Assembly: GCF_020731355.1 (NCBI RefSeq)
Contig: NZ_JAJFZK010000007.1
Span: 266,054-330,053, forward strand
Direction of reading: 5' to 3'
Length of the DNA: 64,000 nucleotides
Source of the DNA: Bacillus sp. REN16
GTDB taxonomy: Bacteria > Bacillota > Bacilli > Bacillales > Bacillaceae_L
Shown: piece by piece, positions 35,549 through 44,500 of the stretch
How the letters are laid out: each line of letters begins with the position of its first letter
Numbering within the stretch: the first letter of the stretch is position 1
Made by a program: the position numbers and the translations under genes
The notes under the pieces: generated by a model
The model's database searches: none
The model's input: only the letters and a program-made list of their open reading frames with translations
Told to the model about the DNA's origin: nothing

Positions 35549-36556
35549 TTATGAACCGATTATTTTATCAACTACTCGAAGTGATACCATTGCCTGTTCA
35601 CCTGTAACAGGAGGCGTAACGTCATGAATAATTGAATGAATGAATGCATCAATCACGCCAGTATTTGTTTGGTTATCATTTGTCTGAATTGATTCTAGTT
35701 CAAACTTTTTTATCGTGCCATCTTTTTTTTCTACCACTAGCGGCACTTCAGAATCATGATAGATTTTCATAATTCCCTTTTGACAATAAATGATTGTGGA
35801 ATTATCTTCTGAACCGTAATATGTCCACGAAAACGAGGCCGTTCCTAAACGCCCTTTTCTCGTCTTTAATGCACAGACAACATTATCGCAAACCTCAATT
35901 GGCGATCCGTTTTCATCCACTTTATCCAATGCACCATAAAATGAATGAACGTCTTCTATTTCATCATCTAGCAGGTAATGGATTAAATCAATTTTATGAA
36001 TTCCTAAATCACCTGCAACACCTGAGTGAGAACGGTTTTTTTTAATAAACCAAGTGGAGTTTGATTTATTTACACCCCAGTTTTCTGGTCCTTGATGACC
36101 AAAGGTTGTTTTAAAGGTTAAAGCCTCACCTAACTCTTTGTTATCTAAAATCTCTTTCGCTTTTCGATGGGCTTTGGTAAAGCGCTGGTTATGATCAACC
36201 ATTAATTTCTTTCCAGATTTCCGTTCAGCTGCAAGGATCTCCTCAGCATGTTTGACACTAATAGCTAAAGGCTTTTCGCATAAAACATGCTTCCCGCTTA
36301 ATAATGCTTTAGTCGTGTAAACATGGTGGACCTCGTTAGAAGAACAATCGCTAATTGCGACAATGGATGGATCATTGAGGAGTTCCTCAAGTGTTTTGAC
36401 AGCTCTCCCACCAAATTCATTAGCCAGGCTTTCAGCCCTTTCAGGTTTACGGTCAAAAAAGACGATTTCCTCGACATGTGGATTTGCTTTATACTCAGGT
36501 GCGTGTCGGAATCTTGATATTGAACCACAGCCGATAATGCCTACTTTAATACCCAC
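35549..36556 (-). CDS. Gfo/Idh/MocA family dehydrogenase, next to LacI regulator
   Basis: 335 residues. Rossmann start IKVGIIGCGSISRFRHAPEY, EKPLAIS near residue 95, DHNQRF, and DLGIHKIDLIHYLL. Begins with GTG; GGGAGG lies 9 bases upstream. It starts 42 bases after the regulator gene and is likely co-transcribed with it. Together with the other dehydrogenase it suggests a two-step redox route on the imported sugar. Confidence 0.91.
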   Translation of the reverse strand: MGIKVGIIGCGSISRFRHAPEYKANPHVEEIVFFDRKPERAESLANEFGGRAVKTLEELLNDPSIVAISDCSSNEVHHVYTTKALLSGKHVLCEKPLAISVKHAEEILAAERKSGKKLMVDHNQRFTKAHRKAKEILDNKELGEALTFKTTFGHQGPENWGVNKSNSTWFIKKNRSHSGVAGDLGIHKIDLIHYLLDDEIEDVHSFYGALDKVDENGSPIEVCDNVVCALKTRKGRLGTASFSWTYYGSEDNSTIIYCQKGIMKIYHDSEVPLVVEKKDGTIKKFELESIQTNDNQTNTGVIDAFIHSIIHDVTPPVTGEQAMVSLRVVDKIIGS

Positions 36557-36598
36557 GAATGAAAACCTCCCTCATCTGTTTTTTCACTAAAAAGAAAA

Positions 36599-37588
36599 TT
36601 ACCCCATCGTTGACTTACGAATGATCAATTCATGGTCTAAAACAACACTTTCTACTTTCTCTCCCTGAATTCTATTTATCAGCATATCTGCTGCATAGCA
36701 GCCCATTTTATACATTGGCTGAGAAATCGTTGTTAAGGTTGGATTTGTCATTTTTGAAAAGCTAATATTGTCAAACCCAACGATTGCAACATCATTCGGA
36801 ACATGTAAGCCACATCCATTAATTCCTTTAAGCGCACCAATTGCCAATGTATCTGAAACAGCAAAAACCGCTGTTGGCTTTTCCTCTAGTTGAAACATGA
36901 TTCTCATTGCTTGAACGCCATTCCGGAATTCAAGTTCCTTTGAGCGGTAGATCCATTGCTCACGAATCGGGATACCAAATTCTTTCAAAGCTTTCTCATA
37001 ACCATTTCGACGCTGTCTAGCATATAAATACTTTTCATCTGAATTAATGAGTGCGATGTTACGATGACCTAATTTAATCAAATGCTTAACGGCCTGATAA
37101 GCGGCCAATTCATTATCGATTGTGACATATGGGATACCCCCTCCCTCTTCGTACTCACTACAAAGAATGACAGAGTAATTCTCTGCTAATTCATTCAGCT
37201 TTTGCATATTAACGGTTGGATCCATCGAAATGACTCCATCAGCCAATTTGTTCTTAACCATATTAAAATATATGTTTTCCCGCTCTGGATTTGAATCTGT
37301 TTCACAAAGAAGTATATTGTAGTTATTGGCGATTGCAGTATTTTGAATCCCATTAATGATTTCTGTGTAAAAGGGATTTGAAATACTCGGCAGTAAGACT
37401 AATAATAGTCGACTTTCGGAGTTTCGTAGATTTCTTCCAAGCATACTTGGTTCATAATTTAGATCTTTAATCGCATTTTCAACCTTCAGTCTTGTTTTTG
37501 GACGAACAGATGCTGCATTATTAAGGACCCTTGAAACCGTTGCAACGGATACACCAGCTTTTTGAGCTACCTGTTGAATATTCGCCAT
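36599..37588 (-). CDS. LacI-family transcriptional regulator of the sugar locus
   Basis: 329 residues: N-terminal helix-turn-helix (IQQVAQKAGVSVATVSRVLNN) with hinge, then periplasmic-binding-like effector domain ending RKSTMG. A 20-bp perfect palindrome lies 33 bases upstream and equivalent boxes lie before the isomerase-fold genes on both sides, so it probably represses itself and the locus until the sugar or an intermediate binds. Confidence 0.94.
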   Translation of the reverse strand: MANIQQVAQKAGVSVATVSRVLNNAASVRPKTRLKVENAIKDLNYEPSMLGRNLRNSESRLLLVLLPSISNPFYTEIINGIQNTAIANNYNILLCETDSNPERENIYFNMVKNKLADGVISMDPTVNMQKLNELAENYSVILCSEYEEGGGIPYVTIDNELAAYQAVKHLIKLGHRNIALINSDEKYLYARQRRNGYEKALKEFGIPIREQWIYRSKELEFRNGVQAMRIMFQLEEKPTAVFAVSDTLAIGALKGINGCGLHVPNDVAIVGFDNISFSKMTNPTLTTISQPMYKMGCYAADMLINRIQGEKVESVVLDHELIIRKSTMG

Positions 37589-37620
37589 TGTTGGTCCCCG
37601 CTTTCAATACTATGATAGAA

Positions 37621-37640
37621 AATTGTAATCGATTACAATT
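37621..37640. promoter_or_regulatory. LacI-type operator O3 (autoregulatory)
   Basis: AATTGTAATCGATTACAATT is a perfect 20-bp palindrome in front of the lacI-type gene. Confidence 0.8.
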
Positions 37641-37741
37641 ACGATTGTAAGTATTCTGAATATTTATGTCAAGGTATAACCAAGAACCTATAATTCAATA
37701 ATTTTGAATACTGATTTTTTACTTTTTTTGTTATAATAGGA

Positions 37742-37755
37742 TGTAACGGATTACA
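37742..37755. promoter_or_regulatory. LacI-type operator O4
   Basis: TGTAACGGATTACA, 12 of 14 positions symmetrical, overlapping the region just after a TTATAAT -10-like hexamer (about 37731-37737) of the decayed isomerase-fold gene. Confidence 0.65.
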
Positions 37756-37781
37756 ATATATTATCTTTAGGGGGAAACTTT

Positions 37782-38348
37782 ATGAAGTTAGGGGTTTTCA
37801 CGGTTTTATTTTCGGAAAAAAGTCTTGACGATATGCTGGACCATGTTGCCGCAAAAGGAATCGAAGCAATTGAATTAGGCACAGGTGGTTATCCTGGCGA
37901 TGCCCACTGTAAAGTTGATGAACTATTAGATAATGAACAAAAACAAAAAGAATTCATGGAAAAAATTTCAAACAGAGGAGGTATTTTGATATCCTTAGGA
38001 CCTATGCCATCCATTGGAGAAATGGCCCCATGGAGTACATGATATAAACCTCGGCGAATTGTCAACTTCGCTGGCATGCGCTGAGGAAACAATTAGTGCC
38101 TTAAGTTGTCACGGGAATCCTCTCCACCCTCAAAAACACATTGCTTCGGAAGCAGATTCTGTATTTTTGAAAACGGTTAAATTACCCTTCGTCTCTTTGG
38201 CTATGATTACGTCGTAAGCATTGAGCATGAAGACGGTTTAATGTCAGTCGAAGAAGGATTCACTAAAGCCATTCAAACCATAAAACCTGTTATGGTAAAG
38301 GGTAAAGGACTCTATTGGAGAGATGTGGTGGACGTAAGTGTGTTATAG
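37782..38348 (+). pseudogene. Decayed sugar isomerase/epimerase-family gene
   Basis: Three pieces of one TIM-barrel family protein lie in different frames. Piece 1 (from ATG 37782, good ribosome site) gives MKLGVFTVLFSEKSLDD...NRGG. After about 110 unalignable bases, piece 2 (about 38090-38195) gives [21 protein letters not shown]. The barrel's middle, roughly 180 residues, is missing. Piece 3 (about 38190-38348) gives YVVSIEHEDGLMSVEEGF and a C-terminal end. Intact relatives have about 320 residues. The promoter and LacI operator remain. Confidence 0.8.
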
Positions 38349-38383
38349 GGAGTAGCGGATGAATGCTTCTCCCTTGTTTTTTT
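38347..38383 (+). terminator. Terminator after the decayed isomerase gene
   Basis: AGGGAG pairs with CTCCCT with inner GC/GC pairing, followed by TGTTTTTTT. Confidence 0.7.
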
Positions 38384-38430
38384 ATTCCCGAATTGGTGCC
38401 GATACCCGACTTCGCGTAACCACCATTTTT

Positions 38431-38955
38431 TTATTTTATATACTTCATAGGAATCGGAAACATATTTAACAGAAAGATTATCCATATAACCGAGATTCCC
38501 CATGCTATTAGGGGTTGTTTCTGATGGAGCCTTAGCATCGGAAACATCACAAAATTAAAAAGAATCGACCATCCCAACGACCAGCCATGATGGTGTTCGA
38601 TTAAATGGAGGTACTTCAAATTGAAGAATTCGACGATTGAAAATAGAAACACCCATGTCATAATCCAAAGTAACTTTTTCCACACTTTTTCGGGAAAATG
38701 ACCGAGAAAGATTAATGTTGTGCACGGATAGCACACAAACATAATTAATAAAGAAATAAATGTATGGTTGCTTAGGATCTCTTTTGCAATTATCGTTTCC
38801 TGATACGTCCAAATCCAATAATCATGAAACAATAAATTTTTTAAAAGATCCCCCACAATAAAAAATAAAATGGTTGGGTAATACTCTCGCCACCTTCTCC
38901 AATCACCCCATTTCATGGCGACAAAAAGGAATAGCGCGTTATAGACTAGGTGCAT
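38431..38955 (-). CDS. CBO0543 family membrane protein
   Basis: About 174 residues with five or so membrane helices, rich in Trp and His (DWRRWREYYPTI, HHHGWSLGW). It matches the uncharacterised CBO0543 type common in spore-forming Firmicutes. ATG 38955 is chosen over GTG 38964 because GGGAG is better spaced. Role unknown. Confidence 0.8.
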   Translation of the reverse strand: MHLVYNALFLFVAMKWGDWRRWREYYPTILFFIVGDLLKNLLFHDYWIWTYQETIIAKEILSNHTFISLLIMFVCYPCTTLIFLGHFPEKVWKKLLWIMTWVFLFSIVEFFNLKYLHLIEHHHGWSLGWSILFNFVMFPMLRLHQKQPLIAWGISVIWIIFLLNMFPIPMKYIK

Positions 38956-39012
38956 CAAATACACTCCCGAATATGTAATACTTTTATAATACCCATTTTT
39001 TTACAATAAAAT

Positions 39013-39047
39013 AAGACGAATCTTGAGTTCGATTCGCCTTTTTTTAT
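39013..39047. terminator. Terminator-like hairpin
   Basis: GACGAATC/GATTCGCC stem with an 8-base loop and seven T on the plus-strand side; on the minus strand TTATTTTATT follows. It separates the CBO0543 gene from the methyltransferase remnant. Confidence 0.55.
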
Positions 39048-39057
39048 GCTGACCTTA

Positions 39058-39291
39058 TTACTCCACCGGCTTTGCCCAAATAAGGTGAATAGCATTAAGC
39101 ATATATCGTTCTGATTTAACAACAGACAGTGGTGATTCCTGCACAAGCTTTAGAATGTCGCGATTCATATGACATCCCACTTTTTTTAAATGAAAGGAGT
39201 TTGTTATATTTTGTAGCCAGGCAAGCAAGGAGTTTGTACTAATTCCATGCTCGTAGAGGAGAAGCTCTTCAAATCTATTTTTCAGTGACTC
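39058..39291 (-). pseudogene. C-terminal remnant of a class I SAM methyltransferase
   Basis: A 77-codon open stretch on the minus strand without ribosome site reads LLLYEHGISTNSLLAWLQN, then KKVGCHMNRDILKLV, SVVKSERYMLNAIHLIWAKP. EHGxS, GCxxNRDI and the C-terminal strand pattern are those of UbiE-like methyltransferases of about 200 residues. The SAM-binding N-terminal half is absent; the frame runs into the 3' end of the VanY gene. A deletion that fused the two regions is the simplest explanation. Confidence 0.65.
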
Positions 39292-40084
39292 CTAGATACT
39301 CTTCTAATGTAAGTCCGTGTTCTGTCATATATTTCGCATGTTCGACACCAACGTAGCGAAGATGCCACGGCTCGTACATATAGCCGGTGATATCCTCTTT
39401 CCCAAGTTGAAAGCGGATGATAAATCCATACTCTTCTGCGTGCTCAGCAAGCCATTTTCCTTCTACCGTTTCTCCATATTCTTGTACAAGCTGGTTATCG
39501 ACACTATCACTTGTTACATCCATCGCAAGACCGGTTTGGTGTTCGCTCTGCCCCGGTTTAGCACTAAAAGTACTCGCTGCTTCTTCTCCATTTGCACGAA
39601 CATAAGAATCATAAAGATATTCCTGTGTACCAAAAGAGCGGTAGCCAGATTGTGCATGTAATGTAATTCCGTCATTACTTGCAGCAGCAAATAATTGTTC
39701 CAATGCGTCCGCAGCTTCTTTTACCATCTGCTTACGCTCAGCTACGGAAGTGGAAAATGCTACATTGGGAACCGCAAGATTTTGTGGTACATATGTTTCA
39801 TCTAACACTCCTACTTCTTTATTTACTAATAATAGAAACGGATCATTTGGATCAATGGCAGGTTTCACATCCTCTGGAGCCACTTCCGTCTGTTCACCTG
39901 CTGTTTGAGTTTCAGGTGCCGACACGATTTCCTCATCGTTTTCTTTACTTAAAGCAATTTTTCCAACGACAACTTCCTTAATCGAAGTATAGCTTTCTTG
40001 TAAAATATCAGAAAAAGCTTCCCTCGTAAAAAATAGAGAGGACGCCACTAATATAAGAATCAACCCGATAATAATCTTCTTCAA
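39275..40084 (-). CDS. D-alanyl-D-alanine carboxypeptidase, VanY/LdcB family
   Basis: 269 residues from a TTG at 40084 (GAGG seven bases upstream; the longer frame to 40159 lacks a ribosome site). N-terminal signal anchor (about 5-22), a Glu-rich linker, then the peptidase M15B domain with zinc ligands in SEHQTGLAMDV and EPWHLRYVG. Acts outside the membrane, trimming D-Ala from peptidoglycan stem peptides. Monocistronic. Confidence 0.9.
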   Translation of the reverse strand: MKKIIIGLILILVASSLFFTREAFSDILQESYTSIKEVVVGKIALSKENDEEIVSAPETQTAGEQTEVAPEDVKPAIDPNDPFLLLVNKEVGVLDETYVPQNLAVPNVAFSTSVAERKQMVKEAADALEQLFAAASNDGITLHAQSGYRSFGTQEYLYDSYVRANGEEAASTFSAKPGQSEHQTGLAMDVTSDSVDNQLVQEYGETVEGKWLAEHAEEYGFIIRFQLGKEDITGYMYEPWHLRYVGVEHAKYMTEHGLTLEEYLGVTEK

Positions 40085-40225
40085 TGCTATTCCTCTTCCC
40101 TCATTCGATCTGTTTTTATTTCCATCTATCATTCTACTATATTTTACATAAATCGACACAGGGAATTAGTTGTAAGTTTTTAGCATGAGAAAAGTACTAG
40201 AGGAGTGAGGAACAAATTAGCCACC

Positions 40226-40262
40226 AAAAAGGGCATGCACCTTTAAATCAGGTAGCACGCCC
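40226..40262 (-). terminator. Terminator of the Wadjet operon
   Basis: On the minus strand GGGC-GTGC-ACCT pairs with AGGT-GCAT-GCCC, followed by TTTTTGG, 15 bases after the jetD stop. Confidence 0.75.
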
Positions 40263-40276
40263 ATCTGTCATTTATT

Positions 40277-41563
40277 TTAATTCCTAAATGTGTACATTTC
40301 CTTTATATCATTAACCATTTCTCGCACGAGTGCTTCTTGATATCCTGCGAGTTTTGTTTCCTTCATGGCGGAAATCACGTCTTCCCATTCCGGTGAAGAA
40401 ATTCGGTCAAGTTTGCTCAGTCTAGTTGAAATATCTTCATTTGAAAGTGAATCTAGATAGGATTTCTTATCCATTCTCCATAAAAGAACATTTTCCTTAT
40501 ATCGTTCTTTGAGCCGATTTGCAATTGATATTCCCTCTGGGTCCAAATCACCGGAATAATATAGTAGGCAGTTTTCTGCTACTAATAGGTCTAATAATCT
40601 CCAGCCTGCCATCCTTACTTGACCATGTGTGCAGACAATGGGGGCATCAGGAACTATATCCATTAAAGTTGAAGCAACACTAGAGTTTTCAACTACCCAA
40701 ACCCTATTCCCTTTGACAGGTACAACCCTGTCTATTTTCGTCAACTCTTTCATTGGAATGTTCATAACTGTTTGGGACATAGCTGCTGCTTTCCAAACAG
40801 GGTGGACTTCATCATTACGGGATGCAAGTAAACTTTGACAAGTTACAAAATTCCACAAATCATCGCGCATTAATCGATATTCTGCCAATAAATCATTTAA
40901 TTCCTCGATGCTTTTAGGCATAACTAAATCCGTGCTCCAATGAAGGAGTTGATCAACATACAAACAATGAATAAATAGTTTGCCTCCTACTTCATTATTG
41001 TCAAAGTAGTGTGGATTTCCAGTGATCCGTTGAGAAAAGAAGGGAAGTCTTTCAAACTCTCCTTCTTTTGGCAGTTTTGAGAACGCCTTACAAATCGTTT
41101 GAATCATTTCTCGAAGATTGTCCCTGTCCATTTTATATAACGACCAAATCCATCTTGTGTCTGGCTGTTTAGACCGAATCCAATCAATCCACCAGCTCAT
41201 ATCGGGGGAATCTATCGAATTGAAAAAAGCAGCTTCTTGATCTCGGGCAATCTCTAACTCTTCCTGTTTTGTTAAGATTTTTTCGTGCAGGACTTCTTCC
41301 AGTAAAGATAGTAAAGTAAAATCTTCAAACCCGGTATTTGCTAACTCTTTTTCAAAGTCTAATAAGGAAATGGTTCCCTTTTGTAAAATTTCCCCTATGG
41401 GTTTACCTAAAAAACCTGCAATTGATTCTAGTTCACTTCGATCAAATCCATTTATTCTAACGGTTCCTCCGATTCTGCCGAGGGAGCGATATTTTTCTTT
41501 AAATAAGTGAAAAAGCTGAATAAAACCCCGTTCTCCTTTAAATACATTTACTCTATTATTCAT
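40277..41563 (-). CDS. jetD: Wadjet nuclease subunit JetD (TIGR02679/DUF2399, Toprim)
   Basis: 428 residues. The N-terminal part (about 1-190) corresponds to the DUF3323-type arm, the C-terminal part to the DUF2399 Toprim fold related to topoisomerase VI/Spo11 A subunits: conserved Glu292 in VVENSSV and the metal-binding Asp339 and Asp341 in SGDLDPEG. In Wadjet, JetD cuts circular plasmid DNA after loop extrusion by JetABC. The start overlaps the jetC stop by eight bases. All key residues are present, so it should be active. Confidence 0.92.
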   Translation of the reverse strand: MNNRVNVFKGERGFIQLFHLFKEKYRSLGRIGGTVRINGFDRSELESIAGFLGKPIGEILQKGTISLLDFEKELANTGFEDFTLLSLLEEVLHEKILTKQEELEIARDQEAAFFNSIDSPDMSWWIDWIRSKQPDTRWIWSLYKMDRDNLREMIQTICKAFSKLPKEGEFERLPFFSQRITGNPHYFDNNEVGGKLFIHCLYVDQLLHWSTDLVMPKSIEELNDLLAEYRLMRDDLWNFVTCQSLLASRNDEVHPVWKAAAMSQTVMNIPMKELTKIDRVVPVKGNRVWVVENSSVASTLMDIVPDAPIVCTHGQVRMAGWRLLDLLVAENCLLYYSGDLDPEGISIANRLKERYKENVLLWRMDKKSYLDSLSNEDISTRLSKLDRISSPEWEDVISAMKETKLAGYQEALVREMVNDIKEMYTFRN

Positions 41564-44500
41564 TGGTTACAAGCTCCGCAAACCCTTGCTCCTCATCGAT
41601 AACAAGGGATTTTTTCTTTCCATCCCATTGATAACGAATAACCGTCACAAAATCTGCATTTTTTGGGCGTACTAATTCTGCAATAGACAGGCTTGAAATC
41701 GTGTCATAGTCTCCCCAAAGTGCCTGGGAGTTCATAATATAATTGAAACCGAGCTGTTCTACGACTTCAAACATGTCGCGAATATTATTTTCATCCACAC
41801 CTGCAAATGCTTCATCTAGTGAAATAATATATGGTGCCATATCACCAGCTTCTTTATAGCGTGAATATGCTGCAGTGAATAGAGGAATGTACATCGCCAT
41901 TGCTTTTTCCCCACCGCTAAATTTAAAGAAGGCATTGTTTGTTAACTCTCGCTTTTGTTCGTTAACACGACTGAAAGATAGGACAAATGTAAACCATTTG
42001 CGATAATCCAGGACTTCTTTAAGAACTTGATGAAGTGTTGAGCCTTCATTCTTTAATTGAATAAGTTCTTTAGCTTTGGCAATCCGTGATTGGAAATGTT
42101 TGGTGATTTTGTTTAAATCCTCTTCACTTAAAAATTTGCTGTTTCTCTGTAAAAGCTGAACAAGTTCGCTCGTATCCAACTCCTGCTCTGATTCCGCAGT
42201 TAATGGTTTCCACGCTATCGAGAAAATTAATCCCGAGGAATTATCACGATCCGCCATAATTTTATCCATTTTCTTCACCCATTGCTGTGCTCTTTGGATT
42301 CGGTTGCGAAGGATTGTGCCTACAGTATTTACAATAATATCTTCATACAACTGTCTGTCCTGTTCATCAAGCCAGCCTTTTTGCTCCTCTAGTTCTTTCG
42401 TTAAAGCAGATGAAACAAAATAAGGATTGACACGCTGTCCCCTATATTCCATCTGAATCACGCGTCTTCCTTTTAACGAAATCCACTCCGCTTTAAATGG
42501 TTCATATTGGTCACCATAATCGTTATGAAACCACTCTGGAAGATCTGCTTCTTCTGTATATTCAAACATTCTGTATTCAGTTAAATGCGTTTGTTCATTG
42601 AAGAAGACCTTAGTTAGTTGCTCTAGTAGCTTTGACCGTTCATACTTTGTAAATACGGGTTCTAATTGTTCAAAAAGAGTCGCAGCATCATTTCCATCAA
42701 CCGGCACAAAGCCTTGCTGTTTTTCCTTCTCCACAATTTTTTCCCACTCACGATTCATGTTCTGCCAAAAAAGAAGATCATTTTTAGCTTCTTGAAGCTT
42801 TTCAAAGCATAGACTTTGGTTTGCTTTCGTTTGCGGTAAAGCATCCGAAATAAGTTGAATTTGGTTTTCTGCCTCTTTTAATGCTAACTGAACCTCTTGG
42901 ATACGTCTTCTAACTTCATTAATACCCTGTAATTGAAGCTGTTGTTCAATTGAAATAATTTCAGCCTTGATTTGATTCAACTGGGATTTTCGAATATTTT
43001 GTTCCCCGGCAATCTCATCCAAATCACCCTCTATTTCTTCGATTCGCGATAGAATATCTGAAACCTCTTTCTTTGTAAAGAAAATTTGGATGGATACATT
43101 TTGAAACTGGTTAAGATGTTCGGAATAACTTTCCGCAGCTTCTAAAGCTGTTGAAATATCCGCCTTTGTCAAGGATATGTTCAGATGAATGCCATGTTCA
43201 CGTAATTGTTTCTTTACATCATTAAGATGATCATATACATTTTTCCAGTCCTCATCAATTTGGCGAAGAAGATCCTGTTCACGTTTGAATTCTTGTTTCT
43301 TTTCTACGATTTGTTCATTCAATTCCGCTAAATCTTTGTCATCAGGAAGTTCTTTCTTCCATCTATCAATCAGCTGTTGTTCTACCACAAATCTGTTTAA
43401 CTCGTTTTGTAAATCAGATAGCTCTGTTTCCAGCGTAATAACCAATTCCATCCAAAGTTGAATTTGTTCCTTTTGATGTCGTTTCCTTGATGCACGTCCA
43501 ATAAATTTTGAGTTTTCTTCATATGGTGCGTGACCAACTAAACAGCCTAAAGAGTATGAACCATCAATATCAACGTGAAATCCACTTCCATCTTTTTCTA
43601 GTGATATACTTCTGAGAACTTCATCAATTTTTTCTTTTGAAATTGGACTGTTTTCGTCAACATCTGGCATTAAATAATCAGCTAGTGTATAACCCAAAAG
43701 ACGTGGTTCGGCCACAAGCACTGCATCCTGTTTAGGTGATAATGGGTGATCTGTAATTAAGCTATCTAACATACCTACCCTTTTCAAGGCCGATTCGATT
43801 CGCTCTTTTTGCTCCTCCGTAACATGTTCACGAAATTCAACAGCTGCATAAAATGGTAGAAAAGCTTGTCCCTCCTCCTCCAATTTTCCACGGAATTCAT
43901 TCGTTCCCGCTGCCCTTTCCGGATCAACCATTTTTTGATTTTTAATACGTGATAATTCTTCTGCTGCTTCCGTTATTTCCGTTTGCTTACGGTCCATTTT
44001 ATCTGATGTAATGGCAATGTTCTTTTTAACCTCTGCCTCATAATCATGGATCGCTGAATACAACTTATCACGAACCTGATCGAAACGATTCCGGTCATAG
44101 AGACCTTGCAGGGATCTTGCAATTTCCTGGCGCATTTCTAATGGATATTCTAATTTTGGCCGTTCTTCTATCCATTTGAAAACAGCACTCTCGAGTTGTT
44201 GTTGTTGTTCCTCAAACCACTTCTCGAGGTGATCTATTTCTTTTTGGCATTCATCCACAATTCTCTTCTTTTCCGAGGATTGGCGCCCAAGACGGGAATA
44301 TTCCTCCCCCAGCCTTGTTTGTTCCACTGCTAGTTTTTCCAATTGGACCAAAAGGGCGCGATGTTCTTTTGCTTCCTTTAACCAAACAGTAAAATCAAAA
44401 GATTCGGTTTGTGCTCGTTCAAAGTCGTTCACATTGACCTCATGCTGTGCAAAAGCGGATTCTTTGGACTCTGCATCAAGTTCTTCAAGTAATTCCGAAG

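Noticed and set aside
38955..39146. 63-codon minus-strand frame upstream of the CBO0543 gene
   Set aside because: Overlaps the better-supported methyltransferase remnant in another frame and has no recognisable motif.
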